Assembly: GCF_021018895.1 (NCBI RefSeq)
Contig: NC_079380.1
Location: 11,765,736-11,829,735, forward strand
Reading direction: 5' to 3'
DNA: 64,000 nt
Source: Seriola aureovittata
Taxonomy: Eukaryota; Chordata; Actinopteri; Carangiformes; Carangidae
A model generated the notes under the pieces. That model searched no databases, was not told where the DNA came from, and saw only the letters and a program-made list of their open reading frames with translations. The translations under genes and the position numbers were made by a program. Each line of letters begins with the position of its first letter. Position 1 is the stretch's first letter. Below are positions 25,721-38,279 of this stretch, one piece after another.

Positions 25721-26629
25721 TTCAATGTGTTATCTTCCTTTATATGAAAAGTGAAGTTTACAATAATGCTTGAATAATGGATGAATATATCTTTTTGGGT
25801 TTTAATGGAGCAGATTTTTGACAGAGATTTCTCTGGAAATCAGCCAACTCAGCAAACTAAACCAACGAAGGTTAAATAATAGTGTCAGAACTTTGTGTTT
25901 GGTCTTGAGTAAAGGGAAAAATGATAGATGGAAAGGAGCCTGAAAAGCAGTGTTACAAAATTTTCTCTGCCCTCATTGTCAATAAGCGACTCTTTAATGA
26001 ATCTTTTTCAGCGATATGACATAAATTGAACTTGCCCGGCGGCAGAGCTGCAGTCAGAGCTGAGTTTAATAACCGGTCAGGCTCTCTCCATGGTGCTGAT
26101 TTCACCTCCCCCCTCTTTAATAAAGGATGCTCTAACTCTTTGTTTCCTTGAAGTACCACGGTGATGCATGAGTGCGTGTGTGTGGACTCCTGGTGCTGAT
26201 TAACAGGCACTGACACACCTCGGTCCTTGGTGCCGTGGGCGCACTGAAATGTGAGCAGTCTCTCTGATAGCGGATATTAGGAGACGTTTAAGGCCGGTGC
26301 TTGAGTCACCTCCCTCCCACACATGTATGGCTAGGTTTTGCATCATCACTTGAAAACAATTGGTTGCTGACGTTTATGACCATGATCTAACGGTATCTGT
26401 CTCCATCACCTGTTTCATCAATGAACTACATGTGTGTGTTGAACAGATGACGACAGTGCACATATGACAAAAACGGTTTTATTGTAGGATTTCATAATAC
26501 AGTAACATAGCCTATATGATAATAAAATATGAACGCACTGGTCCAGCCAGGTGCTACAGAGTATAACTCCATACATAATAAGACATTGCAGCATACTACT
26601 ACAATTGGTTTATCGAGAAGGCTCACAAT

Positions 26630-27787
26630 TCATTGAATCTGACACTTCTCTGGTTTGTTGTGTTTGGTGCTTGATCCAAGCACAAGCTGCAGGTCGCTGT
26701 TGAAGCTCGGGCGGCGAGCCAGAGGGTCCACGGCGGCACAGGGCGCACCGATCAGTCCCCGCGTCCGGCTCCCTCTGCTGCCTTGCTGGCCGATGCAAAG
26801 CGACTGGTAGGTGGGGATGGATACGATCTGATGCCGTGACGGACTGGTCTCGTCAGGCAGTCCGCCCAGGGAGGCAAGAGCTCCGAACATACTCTCCAGT
26901 CCGGAACCGTCTTTAGCCGAGGTTTCGAAGAATGAGACCCCCTCACCTAGGACTTCTGCCACTTCTGACCGACTGACGACTCTCCGCGTTTCCAAGTCCG
27001 CTTTATTCCCGCATATCACGGCCGGCACTCTCGCGGGATTTTTTAATTTTAGTAACTTTGCCTTGGCAGTTTTGATCTCGTTCAGCAGCTCACAGACTTC
27101 ACTGAAAGAGTCTTTGTCATCCAAACTGAAGACGAGCAGAAATATGTCACCTGGAAGGAAAGGAAAAGAGAGAGAGCAGGTGTTTAAGGACACAATAACC
27201 CCCATAATCTTACAAAGTCAATATTATGATAAGAATACTGGCTCACCTGTCAGTACAGATAACCTCCGTTTTGCAGGGAAGTCCCTCTCACTTGATGCGT
27301 CTAGAAGATCTACCTGGTACGCCTCCCCTCCGATGTGGAACAGCTTTCTGTGGAAGTCCTCAGTTGTGGGTTGATAGTGCTCCTCAAATTCTTTACCCAA
27401 AAACCGCTGGAGGATGTTGGTTTTGCCTACTCTGGGTGCGCCAAGCACAACTACTCTGTGGCAGTTCCTGGGCTTGGTCAGACCCAACTCCAGCAGATCC
27501 ACGGACCTCTTTGGGGCTCGATCTGTTGATACTTGCCGATTGCCAGAACTTGAGGATCTAATCGCAGCCGCCCTCTTATCCTGTTCTCTCCATCGCCCTT
27601 TAACCGATTTGATGATGCCCATACCTGTCTTCGATATGTTTGAGACTTTGGGGTGCTGGAGTGCCGGGGTAAGGCCTGTGCTCTGCAGGACTAGGTGCGT
27701 AATGTGTGATTGGTGATGGCTGGTGAGAGAGTTGAACATTTCGAAGATGCCATCAACGGGAAAGTAAAACCTCTCAGTTGTGTTCAT
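26630..27787 (-). CDS. Rasd/Rhes-family small GTPase with extended N-terminus
   Basis: Two exons, 27787-27247 and 27150-26630, join in frame (VLTG|DIFLLVFSLDD) for 353 residues. The single intron inside the G domain, the sequence FPAKRRLSVLTG and the long C-terminal tail are typical of the Dexras1/Rhes (RASD) group. Motifs seen: G1 GAPRVGKT at about residue 116, G4 NKAD, G5 ETSAK, and a C-terminal CQIQ box expected to be farnesylated. The G3 motif is unusual: LLDASSERDFPA in place of a DxxG form such as DTSG, so the switch II glycine is missing. The first in-frame ATG gives a 111-residue basic, Ser-rich N-terminal extension, whereas human RASD1/RASD2 have about 20-25 residues there. A downstream start at M56 (MGIIKSVKGRW) is possible. 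Probably a membrane-anchored signalling GTPase; the paralogue is not assigned. Confidence 0.9.
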
Positions 27788-29758
27788 CTCTATGTTCTGT
27801 CTAGCGTCTCCGGGAACTGAGAGGAGAGGCTGTCAAAATCTCACCAGCCCGGCTGCTTGTCCATGTGTGCTCGAAATGGAGCCGAGCGTCCACTCTTATA
27901 CACCCACACCAAGCGCAGTCTCTGCGTCACAGGACCTCATCCAGAACACATTCCTTTTATAGAAGCATCAAGAAGCCCTCAAACAAACAAAAAAATAAAA
28001 GCAGACAAGATCTATCTCCACTTTAAACTCTTGTAATTTTCCCTTGAAGAAACGAGTTCTAGACTTTTCATTTGGTATGCTGCAGCTTTCCAAATGTGCT
28101 CAAACTGATGATTAAATTATGCTTTTGATCACTTTGTTCTGAGGCAAATCTGTGAAAAAAAATGCACTCAGATCTGCTCAAACCTAATTACAAGGTACTT
28201 GTCGATGTTTACGTGCAGGTGTCTCTTGTCTCATTAAGGATAAATGGATGAATGAGCTGGTGGACAAATTGTTTAGATAATTATCCAAATCCCTGTAATC
28301 ATGGACAGTGTGGGTGTGAAGTGTGAGCTTCAATTAATTTTGTTCATTCTCTGAGAGCTCTGCCATGTTGACGGTAGTTCTTTGGTGTTCTCACTTTGTA
28401 TGTGTTTTTATGTTTCTATAACCTACACACAGTGTTTTCGTAACAGAAGTCACTATACCTGCATCACCTGCCATAACGATGCATTTGAGGTTGTGTTATT
28501 CATGAGCCTGGCGTGAGGAATACTTGCATAAAATCCCCGTTGTTTTCGGCAGTGATCACGACTTGCTGGGAGTGTTGGGATGGCGCTCTCTCTCTCTGCT
28601 CTATGATTCATGAAGCTTGATGATGAGTCCTCTGCAGCAGCACCAGCTTCAACAGCTGTAATCTGATGTTATTTTCCACTGTATGGCAACACATTCATGA
28701 CTTAGTAGGGGCTTCACTACAGGGGCATAATTCATAAGCTTTCTTTTATCTAGAGGAACATTTGCAATCAGCAGATATACACTTATTTTAGAGGGAAGGT
28801 TTGGCAAGGGAACACAGTGACAGCTCAAGGCCTAATCACACCTTGCCTGACTTGAACTGAACTTGGCACTAACACAAATACTTTTCTCAGTTCATTACAG
28901 AAGCCAGAGCATACTAAAGAACTGCAGCTTTTTTCTCTCCATCCTTTTCACAAACCAAGGCCACTCTAAATAGACAGCCCACATAACAGTTTCTTCTTGG
29001 AAACCTGAAGAATGGGTTGGATGTGCAGTTGTAGAGAGGACAGGCTGATTGCCATGGAGAGAGCAATCTCATTTCTGTGCTGCAGCCGAAAACCACATTG
29101 TGATGGAAAAATGTAACAGTGGCGCATATTCTTTGCCTTAAAATGTATAATGATTTATTGATGGAAGACAAAGCAATGTTATTTACAGTACTCAAACTTA
29201 ATCAGGCATTTAAACACCATCTAAAATGACATATATCTATATAGTATAAGTGAGTAATAAATTGTGCCTTTATCCTCGATGTCGATTATCTTGTCAGCAG
29301 TAAACATCAATATGATTTTAAGACGTAATTGGGGCTTATGCCGTTGTCTCTATTATATATTTTTACTATATGGATCCTCAGTTTGGAGATGAATACACCA
29401 TATAAAACAAATACTAATACCTTCTATTTAACACTAATGTGCTTGGGCTCCTGAAGACCCTGGGCCAAATTTAACAGCACAAAAAAACAAAATAAACATT
29501 GTTTTTTTGCTTTGATATTTAAATATTTAATATTGTGAGAATGGCTTATAAACATGATTTTTGAACTGGCGATGTGTTTCAGAAGTAAAATGTCAGAGCC
29601 CTCAGCTGTAAAACATGGATCAATACAATGGATTTTCATACACTCAGTGGAATATCAGCACTTCTTACGCAGCACAAAACCTTTCAGATACTAGATATGT
29701 CTATTTGGATTGCTCTTATACAACATTTCCACCAGAGAGGGAGTCATAGAGCTCTCTG

Positions 29759-29790
29759 TATACATTTGATGTATATACATCAAATGTATA
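29759..29790. repeat. Perfect 32-bp palindrome
   Basis: Two 16-base arms (tatacatttgatgtat and its exact reverse complement) meet with no spacer. The next outward pair (g/g) does not match. It can form a cruciform or a dimeric binding site; no nearby gene explains it. Confidence 0.95.
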
Positions 29791-31831
29791 GCTCATACAG
29801 CATATAAAAGTAAAACTCAATGTCAACAAACTGTAATTTACCGTGGTGCAAAGCCAATACCTGTATTGCTGTTTACTGGCAAACTGTATGCATGAATATA
29901 GAGACCACTTTCATAAGATACAGCTAGGTTTATATTTGTGGAGATGATTGGACCACATCATGAGCCTATGAAATAGTCACGTACTCCAGCATCATCTTAG
30001 ATGTTGCATGATTCACTGAAACCACCTAAATACAGTATGAGACATAACCAAGTCATCTGTTTGATTCCAGAGGCGTAGTCACCCCTCACTTCACCACTTT
30101 CCTGTAGAATTGGGTTTGTTTTGTTAAGTACCTATAAAACATCACTTCATTATGAACTGACGACATCTATGCCAGGAAACAAACACATTTATTACAGACT
30201 TAACATCACAGTGTCAGCAGCCAGAGGAGAGTACGACGCAACTGACCCAAGAACAAACAAAGTACCACTAGATGGCAGCAAAGAGGAGCAGATTCCATTA
30301 CAGGAAAGTTAAAGTTTTTAGAGATGAGTTCCTTGAGTGCACAGAAACTGATGAGTGATAACACACATTCATGTTGTATTTTTGTATCAACAACCATTAA
30401 CTTCAAATATGATAGAAAAAAATCTCTTTCTATGTCTATGTCTCTTTGTCTTTCCCTCTTTCTCTTGCTCACACAGAGACACCCACCCACACCCACACAC
30501 ATTCCCACACTTAAGAAGTCAGATTTCCTCTCCTGTGTGACGTCACCGTTGTGCAGTAGTAGGCTGGTGTTATTTATCAGCTCCTTTCACCTCCCCCTCT
30601 GTTTTCCCAGACCTTGCCCGCATGTCCCCCCAGCGCTGACCTCATCAGGCCTTTGTTGGGAAACAAAGGCTGTTCAGGCATCTGTTTTCAGGAGAAATAA
30701 AGACATAGGGTGGCAAGACAGAGAGGAGGAGGGCTGGAGGAGGTACATGAAGTTGAGCTGGACCGTTCTGATCAGCGAGAGTCACATAAAAGTGAAAACA
30801 GGGAGCCACAATGAGCAAATGTACAGCCAGGAGAACACCCTGACAAAATGTATTCAAACCGTTTATCAGAGCAAGAGAAATTCCCCAGAAGTCTTCTTAA
30901 AGAGCTGGTTTCACTTTGCTTGTTGAACTTTTGCTTTCTTTACACTTCGCCCTTTTGTCGTCTCCAAGAGTTGTGCCTTTGTTGTTTCAAGGTGGAGCTG
31001 GTATTTCCTGTATATCCTGCTCAGTCAACCAGCCACAAGGGCCACTGTTCTGTCCCGCTGCTTCTCCCCTCAGTTAGATAATCATTATTCACTCAACGCT
31101 GAGATATGAATGACCCTTCTGTACTTTCAAACACAACTTGTAGGTGGCTGGAGGTTACTTACTTTTGGGCTGAGTGCTACTGAATGCGAGCCAGTGTAAA
31201 TACATAGAGGATTTATAAGGATGTGACTTCAGACAACATCCCATTAGTGGTGATAAATAAGTAAAGAGCAGAGATGCAATGATGAAGCTGCTGAAAAGGA
31301 AATGTGGTTCTTTGTGGTATCCCTCTGGGATAACGTGCACGTTCACTCACTCTGCAGGACATTGTTACAGCATAGCCTTTCTACTATAGCTCTATGGGAA
31401 ATTACAGAGTTTGGGGTGACTTTAAACCCATGTTATCATATTTTATGCTATTTATTTAGTGCAAAACTGTGACGTCACTAGGTTTGTCTGCCTGTGGGGT
31501 GTATGTAGTTCCTCTAATGTTTAGCTATTATATTACTTGCACGGGGGTGATTGTTGCACAGTGGTCTCATGAAATGTAATATAGGATCACTGTTATTCTT
31601 TAGGATATGAAATAGTGTATTAGCAGATTTGTTTGAACCATAGCAAGCTGTGCTGCTATGCCTGTGTCTCTGCCTACACCACATACTGCATAATTATTGT
31701 GTTTTGTTCCTATACAGTATAATCCTGTGTGTGTGTGTGCTCTGATCACCTGCTCCCAGTCAGCACACACAGATGCTTTTCTATCAGGCAGTGAAAGGGT
31801 TAAGTCTGACTCTGCATGCACTGAGCAGGCC

Positions 31832-31932
31832 TCCCTCCCTCCCTCTCTCTCCCTCTCTCTCTCTCTCTCTCCATCCATTTTTATGTGTGTGTGTGTTTTT
31901 TTTTTTTTTTTCAGTGGAGAGGGGGGGGGTGG
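31832..31932. repeat. Polypyrimidine (CT)n tract followed by (TG)n, poly(T) and poly(G) runs
   Basis: Consecutive low-complexity blocks: ccctccct/ctctct to about 31872, gtgtgtgtg, about 17 T, then cagtggaga and about 10 G. It lies just upstream of the proposed epn3 first exon and could be nuclease-sensitive promoter-type DNA. Confidence 0.75.
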
Positions 31933-32039
31933 CTCTGCCATCTGCAAACCCAGCGGCTGGATCTGTGATATGTACACACAACTTAGTTTGATAACAAATC
32001 GGCACCGCCTCGTTTTACTTTTGGATTCATTCTAAGAGC

Positions 32040-32192
32040 ACACGGTGCTCCGCGGTGTTTTCAATCTCTTCCTTCACCAGTTCTTTTCCTCTGTCCGAGA
32101 GCTCCGGGACATGTCGAGTCGCGGAGGCGTTTCTCCTTCCACCCGAAGCCTCCCCTAACTTGGGATCCCACGGAAGGCGCTATGTCATGAAG
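32040..32192 (+). other. epn3: Probable non-coding first exon of epn3
   Basis: A GC-richer block ends at a strong donor, ATGAAG|GTAAGAGC (32192/32193). A matching acceptor (ccctctacag) precedes 34311, opening the exon that carries the epn3 start codon. The 5' limit is uncertain. The short upstream reading frame ATG-TCA-TGA lies inside it. Confidence 0.5.
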
Positions 32193-34310
32193 GTAAGAGC
32201 GAAAGTGGAAGCAGCGAACCGGGTCGTTGGGATTTAGCGTTTACTCTCTCGGGATTTATTTCTGTCGAGCTTTTTAACTTTTAAACTCGGGAACTGCTAG
32301 CTGAGTCACGGTCACATACTTCACCTACCGGATCGTCCCATTTGACGCAACATGCACGATAATGATGGGCCGAGTCGTCCCGGTTTAGGACAAAAAAAAA
32401 AAAAAGAAGGACATGTTAGAGAAATAAGTTGAATCTAGACCCCCTGCTTTCTTTCATTCAGCGGCTGACCGTTCTCTACACACATCTGTAGGGGACACAG
32501 TTAAACATACCTGGGCGAGTAATGGAGGCCTGATCTGGGTGCAGTTCTCACTTTGCTTCCTATATGCAGAAATAGTGTTAGGAAATGATCTTGCACACCT
32601 ATCAGAGCAAGAATATATGTTTAACAGATGAATTGAATCCTCCATAGTATATTTCAGAGTGCTCTAAGAATCTAGAGAAATGTGTCACCAAGTCAAGGTC
32701 ACAATTCATTCTGTGTGAGGGATTTCTATTTCCTCAGGAAAGAGAGTGAGGGAGTGTGTTTGATAGAGAGATTATTCATGTGTGTAGGGGTGCTGCCTCT
32801 CCCAACACAGTACTACTGTAAGTCTGACTTATGTGATAGTAATGTGTTACTCTTTCATCAAGGTGCCGGATGTGTCACAAAATGAGTTTTATCTTCACTA
32901 CGGGTGTTAGTAGCACAGTAATGGGGGCATTTCAGGATTGGATCAGAAATCTTGCCAAAGGGGGAATTTAATTTCCACCCAAACTCTTTGATCTTCCTGT
33001 TACAGCGCTGCTCTCTCTCTGTCATTAGCTGCGTTCAGGCCTCTTCCTCTGCCCTGCTGATTTTTCATTTACGGACTAGTTCCAGGAACGTGTCCCGTAA
33101 CTGACTTTTTAGTTATTCCCCACACACAGTCTGCAGCTGAGTAATCAGGAATCAGGAAGCAGCAGGAGATAATGGGACTAACTGGCCCACCACTGGTCGC
33201 CACTTGAGATTTAACCTGTGGTCAGCTGGGCCACAAACATTTTGACTCTCAGACTACCACTTAATAGTCTATTTGCAGCCCTCTTACAGCACAGGAAGCT
33301 TCCTCACAGTGTATCAGATATTTCAGGCAAACCTACTGCAGTCTTTCTATGCACAGTGCGAGCACTCAGTCTGTTGAGATGTTTAAAAAATCTTTTTAGT
33401 TGGTTTCAATACAGTATCACCGCTATATATTAGCAATCTTTCATCTGTCGTAAAGCAATTTTATTGTATTCAATATTTAACTGCCTCAAGGGATCAATAA
33501 ACCATTTTACAGCACATCTCTCCTCTCACGCCCCTTTTTGATATTTTGGAAATGCTTACTCATGATGGAGCATTTGACTCTTAAGTGAAGGAGAACTTAG
33601 TTATTGGCTCACTTCCCTGACAACATAGGACAAAACAGTTCAATGTCCAACATCTTGTCTAATGCTTTATATCTTTAATTATTAAAGCAAAATAAAAATA
33701 AAAACTAAACAGGAAACTATTGGTCGATTCTGGTGGAGCACGGTGTGCGTATCTGTGTAGGAGTTCAGCTGTTTTCTTACAGTTTTGTGAGTTTCAAAAT
33801 GCTTTGAAGCCCAGGTTGCTGCTGTTGTGGTGATGTAATCAGGTCAGAAAAATAGGAGAGGTGGAGCCCCTCCCGTCTCTGATAACACCAATTTCTACAT
33901 GGGCAGGGTGGGTTGTAGTTCCTGGGTCTGAAACCAATATTTGCTTTTCAGGGAGGAAGAAATTATTCTTTTTGCGAAATTGAAAGTATGACAAAGCGGA
34001 CGAGCTGTTCATTGCTTACTTAGGAGCAATGCACTGTATGCTCTCACTCAGATCTCTTCAAGTTGTTAAACAGAGCCCAGGTGTTGTTTCAAATCACTCG
34101 GAGGTGCTGAGTTGTTCCTCTTTCATTCCAAAAACAGTTACTGATTGAATGTGAGAGTGCAGGTGTAGTCACTACTAGTAATGGCAAAGAGAGGAAGTAA
34201 CAACATTGAGGATGTTGTGTGTTTGTTATATGAGAACGTTCTGTCCATTAATGTTTTACTCAAGAATAATAAAACCTTTCTGTACATCTGATTTGTGCGT
34301 CCCTCTACAG

Positions 34311-37263
34311 CAGGAACACACTTGTGGACATCACTGAATTCGCTGAGAGGAGGACGACTTCACTCCGTTGAACAGATCTCTAACGGGACAACTTGCCTAA
34401 GGCGACACAGCGGGCTGGCCTGCTGCTGATAGACTTCTGTTATCTTTTGCCACCTGTAAAACACCGCCGCCATCATGCAGACCTCATCGCTGCGCCGCCA
34501 GATGAAAAACATGGTCAACAACTACACAGAGGCTGAGATCAAGGTCCGAGAGGCCACCTCCAACGACCACTGGGGGCCTCCCAGCTCGCTCATGTCTGAA
34601 ATCGCGGACCTTACCTTCAATGTTGTGGCTTTCGCTGAGGTTATGGGTATGATCTGGAAGCGGCTCAATGACCATGGTAAAAACTGGCGCCATGTTTATA
34701 AGGCACTGACCCTGCTGGACTACCTGATCAAAACGGGCTCCGAGCGCGTGGCCCAGGAGTGCCGGGAGAACATACACACCATCCAGACACTGAGAGACTT
34801 CCAGTACATAGATCGGGACGGACGTGACCAGGGTATCAATGTCCGAGAGAAGGCCAAGCAGCTGGTGGCTCTGCTGAGGGATGAGGAAAAGCTGAAGAGG
34901 GAGAGGAGCCAGGCACTGAAGACCAAGACGCGTATGGCTGGGGTCACCAGCAGCTTAAGCTCTGGATCCTTGCCTCCTCCTTACCCAGGTCAACGCACCA
35001 GTTCGGCAGGGGTCTATGGGGAGGATATGAGGAGGTGCAGAAGCTCACCATCCTCTCACTGTGAGTAGCATCGCAGGACAGCTAACTGATGTGCACTTGA
35101 TACACCAGTTATGAAACACAAGCACTGCCGTCTCCAAATTTAACTTGCGTTCCTCAAAGTACACAATGATCTGAAAGATACCTGAATATTTCCTGTGGCA
35201 TGTGACGTGTCATTTGTCAGGGACACGCACATGACAGGTCATGAGTTTACTTGGTCACGTGTTTATCAGATAATTTCAAAGGAGGTCTTATGGATGATGA
35301 CAGCAACAGAATAACAGGGTTGACTACTCAGTTCATCAGTCATCTCCAGATTTTCATCAAGATTTTCCATTTGATGACAGAAAAAGGGAACATTTATGGA
35401 GACACTGTCAGTTATATATTTCTACTCTCTGTCCAGTTTTTAAGATGTGAACATCAATCCGACATAGGTGCTATTTTAAAACCAACATTCAAGCCTTGAT
35501 AAGTATTAATTGCTTGTTCTTTGTGCTTTAATAGAACGTGTTTTGACCTCTATTGTCAGTTGAATATCTGCATTCCACTCATTCTCCCGTTTACAGTCAT
35601 GTCAGCTAAACTGGATTTACAAAAGAGAGGAGGCCCCTGTTTGGGCATGTTTCAGTCTAATGTGAAACCACAACTGGATACCATGTTTACTTGTGGTGAC
35701 ACTGTCTATTCTACTACTCCAATGATCAGGTGGTTAGGTGCTGAGATAATAGAGGAGCTAAGTGATCCCTGTGTGAGTGTGTAGGCGGTTAGCACATCTG
35801 AAAAACTATTGTGGAAAAGCATCAAGTTAGCTGCGTGTAACGTTTGTAAATGTGGTGTGAGGGGTGTGTGTAGCATATATTTTGGCACTTGTGTGGTCTG
35901 TGTGGTGTTTATAATAAAAGGTGTTAGTCAGTAGCAGAGCGGTGGCCTCATGAAGGCCCCGGTTATTCTCTTATACTTTCATGTCTGTGGCTTCTTTGAT
36001 AGTGTAAACAGAGTTATGCCCACAGGCTGTATCTGACTGTTTTATTACCACGAATTCCCTTTTTCACCAATACTTTTTCCACTTCACAGACGTTTCTTGC
36101 ATACTTTTCTGGGCTGGAATGTGCGCCAGCGGAAACATGTGGCCATTTACAACCTCCAAGCTCTTGATCTGGGGTTCAGTGATGCTACAATACAAGCACG
36201 CCTTGTAATACACAGAAAAAAAACATGAATACAGCTGATAACTGGATTTCATGCTGGAAAACCACAACAGTTTCACACTCTTATGATCATAGCAAGTCAT
36301 TAAAATCACTTGATATTTATCTCAATAGGAACGGTTTACTGTATGACAAAGAATGAGTACTCTGCAGGTGTGCTGCAGGTGTTAAAATACTTGAAAGGTG
36401 AGTTATTGTGCAAGCGTGTGCACAACACCACAGCTTCTTGCTCTGCTCTGGGTGATTTTAAAGGGGGAAAAGGAGAATAGTGGTGGTCTACTGGAGATTC
36501 CTGGACACCAGCGCATGGTTGAAGAGTTGGTGCTGATGGATGGCATGGGTGTCGGCCAGGATGGTTGGCAGCAGCTAATTGGCAGCAAGCATTCCAGCTG
36601 AGACGGGATATTGAAGAGCAGCATAGTGGAAACGATTGGTTCCTGAGACCTGACTTCGCCAACGTGTGGCCTCCTGCACTATTTTAGCCCCATGACCCAC
36701 AGCCTGGCACCCAGACTGGTATACTGCCAAGCCCCACCGCCCCCACCCCAAACCGTGGACCTGAATCCTACCCAGAGGATTTGGGGTAATAAGGTGGGCC
36801 CCACTCCAACCCATCCATTCCTCTCCCCCTCCACCACCCTAACTCTCCACACAGGCGCACCATTGTTCTCAGTGCAGGCAGAGTTAGGCAGACCGTGGCA
36901 AGCAATGCCAGCAAAGGCCCTAAACAACAGGCAATGGAAAAAAATTAACATGCAACAACAGTGCCAGCTCTTTCTCGACGTTAAAAATGAGTCCTAAAGT
37001 GTTTCTTTCTTTGCTTCCCATCTCCTTCAGCCTCTGTTTCCATCTGTTAACGTTTCTGTCTACATCCTTCTGCTCCCCCTTCCTCAGTAAACACCCAATT
37101 CCCTCCGCTCTTCCTCTGTCTCTGTAGCCTCCTCTTCCTCTCCTCGCCTTGCTCCTGACATGGAGCAAGCTCGGCCCGCGACCAGCGGAGAGGAGGAGCT
37201 GCAGCTGCAGCTGGCCCTGGCTATGAGCCGAGAAGAAAGTGAAAAGGTACCTCTAAATGAGAT

Positions 37264-37324
<61 letters not shown>

Positions 37325-38233
37325 TGAGAACAAACCTCTTGTCCTTATAGCACATGCGCCTGACAGAAAGAGGCTCCTTAGCTGCCCTGCTGCTGACATG
37401 TTATGTTGTAATTCTGCAGTAAGTCATTAAAGGCCTCTCACACACATGCTTGGACACTGTCAGTCATGGTGGTGAAGGGCTCCTGCTGCCTCTACCACGC
37501 CACCGTTTCCCAGAACCTTTCACAGAAAGTGATACCATCAACTCTGTCTCTGATGTGCTCAATAATGGCACTTTGACCAATCAGTGCGAGCGGTGCTCTA
37601 GAGTGAGGACACTGTGAGTGAAATAGTGAGAAGCCAGACAGGATGTGTGCATTGATCCACTCCTGAGCAAACACAGCCTGCCCTAGTCTCCATGGCAAGG
37701 GCAGCCGTTGCCCTCTGTCACTTCTGCTCAGCTATTATGGAAACACATTATCATGCGTAGCAGTTTCCACCTCTGTAATCAAAGAAATCAGCTTTGATTT
37801 TGATGATCAAATTGAGATCTACAGTATATATTAAATTCTACTCTCCTCTTTTGAATCACTGCAAATCATTGTATTCTCTCAATAATTTCTCAATGACTCA
37901 CTTCAACAAGCGTGATTTTACCTTTCCCTTTGATTAGTCTTCCCCCTAATCCTTCCTGCTTGACCTTAGCCACCTCCCCCTGTGGACATTGATGAACAGA
38001 CCCAGCTGCAGATCGCTATGAGCCTCAGCAAGGAGGAGGCACAAAAGGTACAAGTACACTGGGACAAGGGATGATCCTTCCTCTGCATCCTTTACCCTGT
38101 AGCACATCTCCTGTCGGTCTGTGCACTAAAACCAATGTCACAGTTTTTGTCCTTCTGGGAAACAACATGCATGAACTACTCACTGTCTCTCCTCTCTAGA
38201 TTTGATCCATGCCCCCCCACCACCCCCCCACCA

Positions 38234-38279
<46 letters not shown>

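Larger units (their letters stand above)
27788..32039. other. Large intergenic region between the Rasd-like gene and epn3
   Basis: More than 4 kb without a supported gene. Longer open frames here (such as 30324-30926 on the plus strand) have low-complexity composition and no family resemblance. The region holds a perfect 32-bp palindrome (29759-29790). A polypyrimidine (CT)n tract at 31832-31872 with a T run and a G run follows close upstream of the presumed epn3 first exon. Confidence 0.6.

Noticed and set aside
30324..30926. 200-codon plus-strand open frame upstream of epn3
   Set aside because: Low-complexity Ser/His/Pro-rich sequence without domains or splice context; probably chance.
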